Source: Streptomyces sp. BA2
GTDB taxonomy: Bacteria > Actinomycetota > Actinomycetes > Streptomycetales > Streptomycetaceae
Direction: 5' to 3'
Assembly: GCF_009769735.1 (NCBI RefSeq)
Contig: NZ_WSRO01000002.1
Coordinates: 7,551,001 to 7,615,000 of the forward strand
Length of the DNA: 64,000 nucleotides
Shown here: positions 8,705 to 16,436 of the stretch, piece by piece
Layout: every line of letters starts with the position of its first letter
How positions within the stretch are numbered: position 1 is the stretch's first letter
Notes under the pieces: generated by a model
Told to the model about the DNA's origin: nothing
Database searches by the model: none
Seen by the model: the letters and a program-made list of their open reading frames with translations, nothing else
Program-made: the position numbers and the translations under genes

Positions 8705-9337
8705 ATGCTGGGGTCCGCTCGTCCCGCTCACCGAGGAGGAACCATCACCGCCCGCAAGGAGAGAGCCGACTCCGTCCGCAACAGGGCCGCACTGCTGGCC
8801 GCCGCCGCCCGGCTGTTCAAGGACGCCGATGACCCCGACAGCGTCAAGATGGCCGACATCGCCCAGGCCGCCGGAGCCGGCAAAGGCACGGTCTTCCGGC
8901 ACTTCTCCGATCGCATCGGCCTGGTCAGGGCGCTGGTCGTCGAGGAGACGCAGCAGCTGCGCGACCAAGTAACCGACGGGCCGCCGCCGTTGGGCCCGGG
9001 CGCGCCGGTCGCCGAGCGGCTGCCCGCACTCATGGCCGCGCTCCTCGACCTCAAGTTGAAACAGCGCGCGCTGATGCTGGCCCTGGAGCGGGCGGGCACC
9101 GGAAGCCCCTACCTCAACCCGGCCTACGACCTCTGGCACTCCGAAGTCGCCGGGATGCTGTCCGGCGTACACGGACGCGAGGACGCCGACTACCTCGCGC
9201 ACGCCCTGCTCGCCGCCGTCCGCAGCGACCTGGTCGAGCACGTGACCAGCCAGGGCGCGAGCCCCGGGCAACTGCACTCGGGGCTGCGGAAGCTCTGCGC
9301 CTCGGTTCTCGCTCACAGCGTGGACGGCGGCGTGTGA
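8705..9337 (+). CDS. TetR/AcrR-family transcriptional regulator
   Basis: DNA-binding repressor, about 200 aa. The helix-turn-helix is KMADIAQAAGAGKGTVFRHFSDRIGLV and follows RNRAALLAAAARLF. The coordinates use the only standard in-frame start, ATG 8705, but this ATG lies inside a probable -10 box. A near-perfect Shine-Dalgarno GAGGAGGA (8733-8740) sits 3 nt before an in-frame ATC at 8744, exactly where the conserved TetR region begins. Translation from AUC is therefore quite possible. Probable self-regulation and repression of the divergent NTF2/SDR pair through the inverted repeat at 8663-8699. Ligand unknown. Confidence 0.88.
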   Translation: MLGSARPAHRGGTITARKERADSVRNRAALLAAAARLFKDADDPDSVKMADIAQAAGAGKGTVFRHFSDRIGLVRALVVEETQQLRDQVTDGPPPLGPGAPVAERLPALMAALLDLKLKQRALMLALERAGTGSPYLNPAYDLWHSEVAGMLSGVHGREDADYLAHALLAAVRSDLVEHVTSQGASPGQLHSGLRKLCASVLAHSVDGGV

Positions 9338-9378
9338 GGCGCTGTGGTGCGGCCGGAAAACTGCGTGTAGTCGTCCCG

Positions 9379-9395
9379 TAACACGACTGGTGTTA
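9379..9395. promoter_or_regulatory. Inverted repeat overlapping a probable -10 box
   Basis: TAACAC (9379-9384) and GTGTTA (9390-9395) are perfect inverted arms with a 5-nt spacer. TATCTT (9394-9399) fits a -10 element, which would start transcription near 9406, about 38 nt before the ATG at 9444. It may be an operator, perhaps for the encoded HTH-like protein itself; this is inference. Confidence 0.4.
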
Positions 9396-9443
9396 TCTTC
9401 CGCACCGGAAGACTCCAGGCTCCATGGGGCGGTGCTGGCTCGG

Positions 9444-11585
9444 ATGGCAGTAGGACAACTCCCAGATCAGGTCCGGGAGTTCGCGAGGTACCTGAGGGAC
9501 CTCCTGGCGCGGCTCGATCCGGGCGCCGGGTGGTGCGGCGTGTTCTGGTCCCGTGACCCCGAGGGGATGCGGGCCTGCCTGGATGGCTCGGAAGTGCCCC
9601 CCTGGGACGTGGTGGAGGCACTGCTGCACGATCTGGCCGCTGGGTACGGCGCGCGGGCCGCCGAGCGCGAGACGGAGCGGGCGCGGGTGCTGCACGAGGC
9701 CTCGCTGGCGGCGTACGACGCGCGGCCCGGGGGGCGTGGGCTGCTCGGCGAGCGGCTCGACATGATGCTCACCGAGCAGCGGTTCGCCGTGGAACGGCAG
9801 GCGGAGTTCGGCCGCTCGCTCGCCGCCGCGGCCACGCCGGACGAGGTGGAGCGGCTCAACCGCGATCTGGCCTGGGTCCGCGACGACCACGAGCGGGCGT
9901 CTGCGCGGTGCGCGGAACTCCGGGAGCGCATCGAGCGGTTGGACCGGGCGGATCGCCCGCAGTGGGTCGACCTCGGGACTCCGGTGGCGGACGACTTCGC
10001 GGCCGTGGTGGTGGACGACTTCGAGGACGGAGCGGCGGCCGGTGGCTCTGACGCTCGGGCGCCGGGCGGTTTCAGGGGGAGGCCGACGGCGGCTTTCGGG
10101 GCTGAGGAGCTCGACGACTCGGGCTCGGGCCCCTACGGCTACGACTCCGGCTCCGGCTCCGGCGACGACTCCGGTTCCGGTCCCGGCTTCGGTTCCGGTT
10201 CCGGTTCCGGTCGCGGCTCCGGCTCTGGCCCCGGCCCTGGCTACGGCTCAGGCCCCGGCGCGGGCTTCGACTCTGGCTCCGGCTACGGCGACGACTTCGG
10301 TTCTGGTGCCGGCCTCGGCTCCGGCTTTGACTCTGGCCCCGGCTCGGGCTTCGGCTCAGGCCCCCGCCCGGGCTTCGGCTCGGGCTTTGACTCCGACTCC
10401 GACGACTTCGGGGAGCAGGGGCAGAACGCCTTCGGGGCTCGGGCTGAGGACGGCTTCGGGCCTTCGGGCGGGGGCGGCTTCGGGCTTCGGGCTGAGGACG
10501 GCTTCGGGCCTTCGGCCAGGGATGGCTTCCGGGCTGCTGCCGCGGACGGGTTCGGAGCCGCGGCGGGTGGCGTCGACGCCGGTTCGCAGGAACTCAGCGC
10601 CCCTGCCCCGGAGTTCGGTGCCCGCGCCCCCGGCCACGGCGACCACGCCCCGGAGTTCGGCGCCCTTGCCCGAGATCACGGCACCCCCGCCCCGGAGTTC
10701 GGCACACCCCTGACCGACCAGAGCGCCCCGGCTCACGACGCCCGCACCCTGTCGGCCGACCCCGCGTCGCAACCGGGCTCGGACCCCGAAGCGCCCCGGG
10801 TCCCGAAGCAGGGCCGCAAGTCGCGCGACGCGTCCCGCCGCACACGTCGCCCCCGCGGCGCCCGTTTCGCGGGGTTCGTCGGGCCGGACGACGAAGGGGG
10901 CGCCGACGCAGCCGCGGCCGGTGCCGTCGCCGTACCGGAGACAGCCGCGCAGCCGCCCGCCCCGAACAGACCCCGCGGCGCGCGGTTCGCGCACGCCGCC
11001 GAGGGGCCGGGCGGTGCCGATGAAGGCGGACGCCGTGACGCCGCCGGGCCTGACCGCGATGCCGGGAGGGCCACCGCCGAAGCCGTCGCCGCGCTCATCA
11101 AGCTCCGTGGTGAGGGTCGCAGCGGCGAGGCGCACGGCGTACTCGTCGAGGCGGCGGGCTGGCCCGCGCCTCGGCTGCCCCTGTTCGCCGGTGAGCTGCA
11201 CCGCGCGGGCCTCGGCGCCGACTGGTCGACGCTGCTCTGGGAGGCCGCGTCCCTGCCGCCCGACCGGCTCGTCGCGCTCGCCGACGCCCTCGCCGGAGCA
11301 GGCCGCGCCGAGGACTGCCGCAAGCTGCTGCGGCAGGGTGTCTCCCGGCCCGCCCCGGAGATCGCCGAGGCCGTGCTCGCGCTGATCGACGCGGGCCGCG
11401 AGCGCGAGGCCCGCGCCCTGCTGGACGCCTACATCCGCGTACGCACCCCCGAGGACACGGCAGGCTGCGCGCACACCGATCCGTACCGCCTCATCCCGCT
11501 GCTCCTCCAGGCGGCCCAGGGGGTGTCGGACGAGCGCCACTGGGATCTCGTGCACGCGCTGCGCGTTGCCGGATTCAACGCCTGA
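9444..11585 (+). CDS. Large Ser-Gly-rich protein with N-terminal HTH-like and C-terminal helical domains
   Basis: 713 aa if started at ATG 9444 (MAVGQLPDQVREFARYLRD). A GTG at 9390 would add 18 residues, including a TTA codon, but it lies inside the promoter. Residues 1-70 resemble a degenerate HTH seen in many Streptomyces proteins (REFARYLRDLL...RACLDGSEVPPWDVVEALL). Residues about 75-180 are a likely coiled coil. Residues about 228-327 are a low-complexity Ser-Gly/Phe tract, followed by repeats such as EDGFGPS and PAPEFG. Two PRGARFA motifs in basic surroundings follow. The C-terminal about 150 aa is helical and repeat-like (LFAGELHRAGLGADWSTLLWEAA, AEDCRKLLRQGV). A known Streptomyces architecture, function unknown; a scaffold or regulatory role is possible. 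Confidence 0.75.
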   Translation: MAVGQLPDQVREFARYLRDLLARLDPGAGWCGVFWSRDPEGMRACLDGSEVPPWDVVEALLHDLAAGYGARAAERETERARVLHEASLAAYDARPGGRGLLGERLDMMLTEQRFAVERQAEFGRSLAAAATPDEVERLNRDLAWVRDDHERASARCAELRERIERLDRADRPQWVDLGTPVADDFAAVVVDDFEDGAAAGGSDARAPGGFRGRPTAAFGAEELDDSGSGPYGYDSGSGSGDDSGSGPGFGSGSGSGRGSGSGPGPGYGSGPGAGFDSGSGYGDDFGSGAGLGSGFDSGPGSGFGSGPRPGFGSGFDSDSDDFGEQGQNAFGARAEDGFGPSGGGGFGLRAEDGFGPSARDGFRAAAADGFGAAAGGVDAGSQELSAPAPEFGARAPGHGDHAPEFGALARDHGTPAPEFGTPLTDQSAPAHDARTLSADPASQPGSDPEAPRVPKQGRKSRDASRRTRRPRGARFAGFVGPDDEGGADAAAAGAVAVPETAAQPPAPNRPRGARFAHAAEGPGGADEGGRRDAAGPDRDAGRATAEAVAALIKLRGEGRSGEAHGVLVEAAGWPAPRLPLFAGELHRAGLGADWSTLLWEAASLPPDRLVALADALAGAGRAEDCRKLLRQGVSRPAPEIAEAVLALIDAGREREARALLDAYIRVRTPEDTAGCAHTDPYRLIPLLLQAAQGVSDERHWDLVHALRVAGFNA
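10125..10425 (+). repeat. Coding low-complexity Gly-Ser repeat tract
   Basis: Short units of ggctccggc and ggttccggt type repeat irregularly, encoding SG/GSG runs broken by FD, YG and PG. Expected to be length-variable between strains by slippage. Confidence 0.8.
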
Positions 11586-11634
11586 AGCACCTGACTGAAG
11601 CACCTGCCTGAAGCGCCTGACGCACCTGTTCCAT
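11582..11634 (+). repeat. 13-bp imperfect tandem repeat at a gene end
   Basis: The unit CTGAAGCACCTG recurs at 11582, 11595 and 11608 (third copy one change), followed by a partial fourth. The first copy contains the stop codon of the preceding gene. Confidence 0.75.
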
Positions 11635-11708
11635 CTGCCCGTTCCGCGCCGCTTCTCGCCCGCTTGGGTGCGAAACATGATCGACTCTGCCGGTTAACGG
11701 CGATGGTC

Positions 11709-11737
11709 TTGCCCAGCCCGTCGGGGAGGCTTACGTT
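11709..11737 (+). promoter_or_regulatory. Promoter of the pyrimidine catabolism operon
   Basis: TTGCCC (11709-11714), 17-nt spacer, TACGTT (11732-11737): a good vegetative-type promoter by Streptomyces standards. Transcription should start near 11744, directly at the operator-like palindrome and 59 nt ahead of the first gene. Confidence 0.65.
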
Positions 11738-11743
11738 TTCCTG

Positions 11744-11770
11744 TCTACGCATCAAGTCTACGGGCGTAGA
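11744..11770. promoter_or_regulatory. Operator-like palindrome at the transcription start
   Basis: TCTACGGGCGTAGA (11757-11770) is a perfect 14-bp palindrome, and a further TCTACG half-site lies 13 bp upstream at 11744-11749. It lies at +1 to +27 of the promoter, the position of a repressor site. The form would suit a GntR-family repressor, as is common for pyrimidine/hydantoin genes, but no regulator gene is adjacent. Confidence 0.6.
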
Positions 11771-11802
11771 AGCTCTCTGACGTCCCGTCGAAGGAGCAGC
11801 TC

Positions 11803-12645
11803 ATGGCCAACGTCGTACGCGCCGCACTGGTCCAGGCAACCTGGACAGGCGACACCGAATCCATGATTGCCAAGCACGAGGAGCACGCCCGCGAGGCGGC
11901 CCGCCAGGGTGCGAAGATCATCGGCTTCCAGGAGGTGTTCAACGCCCCCTACTTCTGCCAGGTTCAGGAGCCCGAGCACTACCGGTGGGCCGAATCCGTG
12001 CCGGACGGTCCCACCGTCACGCGGATGAAGGAACTCGCCCGCGAGACCGGCATGGTCGTCGTCGTTCCGGTCTTCGAGGTCGAGCAGTCCGGGTTCTACT
12101 TCAACACCGCCGCCGTGATCGACTCCGACGGCACGTATCTGGGGAAGTACCGCAAGCACCACATCCCCCAGGTCAAGGGCTTCTGGGAGAAGTACTACTT
12201 CAAGCCGGGGAACGCGGGCTGGCCCGTCTTCGACACCTCGGTCGGCAAGGTCGGCGTCTACATCTGCTACGACCGCCACTTCCCGGAGGGCTGGCGCCAG
12301 CTCGGCCTGAACGGCGCCCAGATCGTCTACAACCCCTCCGCCACATCCCGCGGCCTCTCCGCCCACCTCTGGCAGCTGGAGCAGCCCGCCGCGGCCGTCG
12401 CCAACGAGTACTTCATCGCCGCGATCAACCGCGTGGGCGTCGAGGAGTACGGCGACAACGACTTCTACGGAACGTCGTACTTCGTCGACCCGCGCGGACA
12501 GTTCGTCGGCGAGACCGCGAGCGACAAGGCCGAGGAACTCGTCGTCAGAGACCTGGACTTGGGCCTGATCGAGGAAGTACGCCAGCAGTGGGCGTTCTAC
12601 CGTGACCGCCGCCCCGACGCGTACGAAGGGCTGGTACAGCCGTGA
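11803..12645 (+). CDS. N-carbamoyl-beta-alanine / carbamoyl-amide amidohydrolase (nitrilase family)
   Basis: Cytoplasmic carbon-nitrogen hydrolase, 280 aa. The nitrilase triad is visible: Glu44 (GFQEVF), Lys118 (KYRKHHIP) and Cys155 (YICYDRHFPE). CYDRHFPEGWR is characteristic of the N-carbamoylputrescine amidase/beta-ureidopropionase branch. With dihydropyrimidinase in the same operon the likely reaction is N-carbamoyl-beta-alanine to beta-alanine, CO2 and ammonia, the third step of reductive pyrimidine breakdown. AAGGAGCAGCTC precedes the ATG. First gene of the operon; it overlaps the aminotransferase by 4 bp (GTGA). Confidence 0.9.
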   Translation: MANVVRAALVQATWTGDTESMIAKHEEHAREAARQGAKIIGFQEVFNAPYFCQVQEPEHYRWAESVPDGPTVTRMKELARETGMVVVVPVFEVEQSGFYFNTAAVIDSDGTYLGKYRKHHIPQVKGFWEKYYFKPGNAGWPVFDTSVGKVGVYICYDRHFPEGWRQLGLNGAQIVYNPSATSRGLSAHLWQLEQPAAAVANEYFIAAINRVGVEEYGDNDFYGTSYFVDPRGQFVGETASDKAEELVVRDLDLGLIEEVRQQWAFYRDRRPDAYEGLVQP

Positions 12646-13925
12646 AGGACCTCCACACCCGCCACCGGGCCGTCATGCCCGAGTGGCTCGCGCTCTACTA
12701 CGCCGACCCGCTGGAGATCACCCACGGCGAGGGCCGTCACGTCTGGGACGCGGACGGCAAGCAGTACCTCGACTTCTTCGGCGGCATCCTCACCACCATG
12801 ACCGCCCACGCGCTGCCCGAGGTCACCAAGGCGGTCAGCGAGCAGGCCGGGCGGATCATCCACTCCTCCACGCTCTACCTCAACCGGCCGATGATCGACC
12901 TCGCCGAGCGCGTCGCGGGCCTCTCCGGCATCCCGGACGCCCGCGTCTTCTTCACCACGTCGGGGACCGAAGCCAACGACACCGCCCTGCTCCTGGCCAC
13001 CGCGCACCGCCGCTCGAACCAGATCCTGGCGATGCGCAACAGCTACCACGGCCGCTCCTTCACGGCCGTCGGCATCACCGGCAACAACTCATGGTCGCCG
13101 ACCAGCCTCTCGCCGCTCCAGACGCTGTACGTCCACGGCGGCGTCCGCAGCCGCGGGCCGTACGCCGCTCTGAGCGACGCCGAGTTCATCGAGGCCTGCG
13201 TCGCCGACCTGAAGGACATGCTCGGGCAGGCACGCGGGGGAGTGGCGGCGCTGATCGCCGAGCCCATCCAGGGGGTCGGCGGCTTCACCTCGCCACCGGA
13301 CGGGCTCTACGCCGCCTTCCGCGAAGTCCTCTGGGAGCACGGCGTCCTGTGGATCTCGGACGAGGTGCAGACCGGCTGGGGGCGTACCGGCGAGCACTTC
13401 TGGGGCTGGCAGGCGCACGCCGCGAGCGGCCCGCCGGACATCCTGACCTTCGCCAAGGGCATCGGCAACGGCATGTCCATCGGTGGTGTCGTCGCGAGCG
13501 CCGAGGTCATGAACTCCCTTGACTCCAACTCCATTTCGACGTTCGGCGGCTCGCCGGTCACCATGGCGGCAGGCCTCGCGAACCTCACGTATCTCCTGGA
13601 ACACGACCTCCAGGGCAACGCGCGGCGCGTCGGCGGTCTGCTCATCGAGCGGCTGCGCGCCATCTGCGCCCAGCTGCCTGTCGTACGCGAAGTGCGCGGC
13701 CGTGGCCTCATGATCGGCATCGAGCTCGTCAACCCCGGGACGGGCGAGGCAGATCCGCAGGCGGCGGCCGCCGTGCTCGAAGCGGCCCGCGAAGGCGGAC
13801 TCCTCATCGGCAAGGGCGGCGGCCACGACACCAGCGTCCTGCGCGTCGCCCCGCCGCTCTCGCTGACCGTGACGGAGGCGGAGGAAGGGGCGGCGATCCT
13901 CGAACAGGCCTTGCGGAGCGTCTAG
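12642..13925 (+). CDS. Class III PLP-dependent aminotransferase (probable beta-alanine:pyruvate type)
   Basis: 427 aa omega-aminotransferase. The PLP lysine is Lys272 in DILTFAKGIGNG; other class III marks are FTTSGTEANDTALLLAT, YHGRSF and WISDEVQTGWGRTGEHFWG. Located between the carbamoyl amidohydrolase and dihydropyrimidinase, it most likely removes the amino group of beta-alanine (or beta-aminoisobutyrate) to give the semialdehyde, completing pyrimidine catabolism. The GTG start at 12642 overlaps the preceding stop. The alternative, an alanine-glyoxylate type enzyme, cannot be excluded from sequence alone. Confidence 0.88.
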   Translation: MKDLHTRHRAVMPEWLALYYADPLEITHGEGRHVWDADGKQYLDFFGGILTTMTAHALPEVTKAVSEQAGRIIHSSTLYLNRPMIDLAERVAGLSGIPDARVFFTTSGTEANDTALLLATAHRRSNQILAMRNSYHGRSFTAVGITGNNSWSPTSLSPLQTLYVHGGVRSRGPYAALSDAEFIEACVADLKDMLGQARGGVAALIAEPIQGVGGFTSPPDGLYAAFREVLWEHGVLWISDEVQTGWGRTGEHFWGWQAHAASGPPDILTFAKGIGNGMSIGGVVASAEVMNSLDSNSISTFGGSPVTMAAGLANLTYLLEHDLQGNARRVGGLLIERLRAICAQLPVVREVRGRGLMIGIELVNPGTGEADPQAAAAVLEAAREGGLLIGKGGGHDTSVLRVAPPLSLTVTEAEEGAAILEQALRSV

Positions 13926-13930
13926 TTCAC

Positions 13931-13946
13931 GCACCTGCCCAGGTGC
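13931..13946 (+). other. Intercistronic hairpin
   Basis: GCACCTG and CAGGTGC are perfect inverted 7-mers separated by CC, located 6 bp after the aminotransferase stop and 55 bp before dihydropyrimidinase. It may attenuate or stabilise the mRNA. No T-tract. Confidence 0.45.
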
Positions 13947-14000
13947 CTGTTCAGGTACCCGCGCGCACGAACGTACGAGCATGAAAGGGAGCGCCCCACC

Positions 14001-15404
14001 ATGAGTACCCGCACCCTGATCCGCGGCGGACTCGTCATCACCGCCGCCGAAGAGACCCACGCCGACGTGCTGATAGAGGACGGCAGGATCGTCGCGCTCG
14101 CCGCACACGGCTCGGGCGCCGCCGAGGCCTGGACCGCGGACCGCGTCATCGACGCCTCCCACAAGTACGTGATCCCGGGGGGAGTCGACGCGCATACGCA
14201 CATGGACTTCCCGTTCGGCGGCACGTTCTCGTCGGACGACTTCGAGACCGGCACCCGGGCCGCGGCCTGGGGCGGCACCACCACCATCGTGGACTTCGCC
14301 GTGCAGACCAAGGGCCAGGCGCTGCGCGCGGGCCTCGACGCCTGGTACGCGAAGGCGGACGGCAAGTGCGCGATCGACTACGGCTTCCACATGATCCTCT
14401 CGGACGTCAACGAGAGGACCCTGAAGGAGATGGACCACCTGATCGAGGAAGGGGTCAGCTCCTTCAAGCTCTTCACCGCGTACCCCGGAGTCTTCTTCAG
14501 CGACGACGGCCAGATCCTGCGGGCGATGCAGCGGGCCGCCACCAACGGCGGGCTGATCATGACGCACGCGGAGAACGGCCTCGCCATCGATGTCCTGGTG
14601 GAGCAGGCCCTCGCGCGCGGTGAGACGGACCCGCGCTATCACGGAGAGGTCCGCAAGTCGCTCCTGGAGGCGGAGGCGACGCACCGGGTGATCAAGCTCG
14701 CCCAGGTGGCCGGTGCGCCCGTGTACGTGGTGCACGTGTCGGCGCAGGAGGCGGTGGCCGAACTGGCCAGGGCCCGTGACGAGGGCCTGCCGGTGTTCGG
14801 GGAGACCTGCCCTCAGTATCTCTTCCTCTCCACGGACAATCTCGCGGAGCCCGGCTTCGAGGGCTCCAAGTACGTCTGCTCGACGCCGCTGCGACCGCGC
14901 GAGCACCAGGCCGCCCTCTGGCGCGGCCTGCGCACGAACGACCTCCAGGTGGTCTCCACGGACCACTGCCCGTTCTGTTTCGTGGGGCAGAAGGAGCTGG
15001 GACGCGGGGACTTCTCCAAGATCCCGAACGGCCTTCCGGGCGTCGAGAACCGCATGGATCTCCTCCACCAGGCAGTGGTGGACGGGCACATCGGCCGCCG
15101 CCGCTGGATCGAGATCGCCTGCGCGAGCCCGGCCAGGATGTTCGGCCTGTACGGCAAGAAGGGCACCATCGCGCCGGGCGCGGACGCGGACGTCGTCATC
15201 TACGACCCGGCCGCCGAGCAGGTCATGTCGGCGGACACGCACCACATGAACGTGGACTACTCCGCGTACGAGGGCAAGCACGTCATGGGTCAGGTGGAGA
15301 CGGTCCTCTCCCGCGGTGAAGTGATCATCGACCAGCGGAAGTTCACAGGCCACGCCGGGCACGGCTCGTACGTCCCGCGCGGCACCACCCAGTACCTCGG
15401 CTAG
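14001..15404 (+). CDS. hydA: Dihydropyrimidinase (D-hydantoinase)
   Basis: Zinc amidohydrolase that opens dihydrouracil, dihydrothymine or hydantoins to N-carbamoyl amino acids. Metal ligands are visible: His65 and His67 in GGVDAHTHMDFPFGG, the carboxylated Lys156 in SSFKLFTAYPG, His in MTHAENG and VVHVSAQEA, and Asp in VSTDHCPF. 467 aa is the normal length. It acts one step before the amidohydrolase encoded two genes upstream. Cytoplasmic homotetramer in the family. Confidence 0.95.
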   Translation: MSTRTLIRGGLVITAAEETHADVLIEDGRIVALAAHGSGAAEAWTADRVIDASHKYVIPGGVDAHTHMDFPFGGTFSSDDFETGTRAAAWGGTTTIVDFAVQTKGQALRAGLDAWYAKADGKCAIDYGFHMILSDVNERTLKEMDHLIEEGVSSFKLFTAYPGVFFSDDGQILRAMQRAATNGGLIMTHAENGLAIDVLVEQALARGETDPRYHGEVRKSLLEAEATHRVIKLAQVAGAPVYVVHVSAQEAVAELARARDEGLPVFGETCPQYLFLSTDNLAEPGFEGSKYVCSTPLRPREHQAALWRGLRTNDLQVVSTDHCPFCFVGQKELGRGDFSKIPNGLPGVENRMDLLHQAVVDGHIGRRRWIEIACASPARMFGLYGKKGTIAPGADADVVIYDPAAEQVMSADTHHMNVDYSAYEGKHVMGQVETVLSRGEVIIDQRKFTGHAGHGSYVPRGTTQYLG

Positions 15405-15419
15405 GAGAGGCGACGCACC

Positions 15420-16436
15420 ATGGATTTCGGACTCGTCCTGCAGACCGATCCACCGGCCGGCCAGGTCATCAGCCTCATGAAACGCGCCGAGCGGGGCGGA
15501 TTCCGCTACGGCTGGACCTTCGACTCCGCCGTGCTGTGGCAGGAACCCTTCGTCATCTACAGCCAGATCCTGGCGAACACGGACCGGCTGATCGTCGGCC
15601 CGATGGTCACCAACCCGGGCACCCGCACCTGGGAGGTGACGGCCTCCACGTTCGCCACGCTCAACGACATGTTCGGCAACCGCACCGTCTGCGGCATCGG
15701 CCGCGGCGACAGCGCGATGCGGGTGGCGGGCCGCACCCCGAACACCCTCGCCCGGATCAGCGAGGCGATGAAGGTCATCCGTGCGCTGGCCTCGGGCGAG
15801 GAGGCGGACCTGGGCGGCACGACGATCCGCTTCCCCTGGATCGGGCCGGACGCCGGGCTCCCGGTGTGGATGGCCGCGTACGGGCCCAAGGCGCTGAAGA
15901 TGGCGGGTGAGGAGGCGGACGGCTTCATCCTCCAGCTGGCCGACCCGTATCTGACGGAGTCGATGGTGAAGGCGGTCCGCGACGCCGCCGCGGCGGCGGG
16001 CCGCGACCCGTCCTCGGTCACGATCTGTGTCGCGGCCCCCGCCTATCTGACGGAGGACGACTCGCCCGCCGCGCTGGCCCACGCCCGTGAGCAGTGCCGC
16101 TGGTTCGGCGGGATGGTCGGCAACCACGTGGCCGACCTGGTGGCGAAGTACGGCGAACACTCGGACCTGGTCCCCGAGGCCCTCACCGAGTACATCAAGG
16201 CCCGGGAGGGCTACGACTACTCCCACCACGGCCGCGCCGACAACCCCGACACGGCCTTCGTCCCCGACGACATCGTGGACCGCTTCTGCGTCATCGGCAC
16301 GGCGCAACAACACATCGCCAAACTGAAGGAGTTGAAGCGGCTCGGCGTCGATCAGTTCGCGCTGTACGCGATGCATGACGCCCGCGAAGGCGTCATCGAC
16401 GGCTACGGCGCCACGGTCATCCCCGCCCTGTCGTGA
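15420..16436 (+). CDS. LLM-class flavin-dependent oxidoreductase (F420 or FMN type)
   Basis: 338 aa luciferase-like monooxygenase fold: start MDFGLVLQTDPPAGQ, then WTFDSAVLWQEPFVIYSQI, VGPMVTNPGTRTWEVTAS, GIGRGDSAMR, and a C-terminal insertion VAKYGEHSDLVPEALTEYIKAREGYDYSHHG. It matches the family repeatedly found beside dihydropyrimidinase genes (I recall this as the TIGR03842 model). Its place in the operon makes the reduction step of pyrimidines, normally done by dihydropyrimidine dehydrogenase, a candidate role; this is inference. The gene ends TCGTGA, and its first 13 codons recur as a fragment at 19696. Confidence 0.85.
   Translation: MDFGLVLQTDPPAGQVISLMKRAERGGFRYGWTFDSAVLWQEPFVIYSQILANTDRLIVGPMVTNPGTRTWEVTASTFATLNDMFGNRTVCGIGRGDSAMRVAGRTPNTLARISEAMKVIRALASGEEADLGGTTIRFPWIGPDAGLPVWMAAYGPKALKMAGEEADGFILQLADPYLTESMVKAVRDAAAAAGRDPSSVTICVAAPAYLTEDDSPAALAHAREQCRWFGGMVGNHVADLVAKYGEHSDLVPEALTEYIKAREGYDYSHHGRADNPDTAFVPDDIVDRFCVIGTAQQHIAKLKELKRLGVDQFALYAMHDAREGVIDGYGATVIPALS

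Noticed and set aside
9390..9395. A TTA codon (bldA signal) in the Ser-Gly-rich protein
   Set aside because: It is only coding if the GTG at 9390 is used, which lies in the inverted repeat and -10 region; ATG 9444 is the better start.
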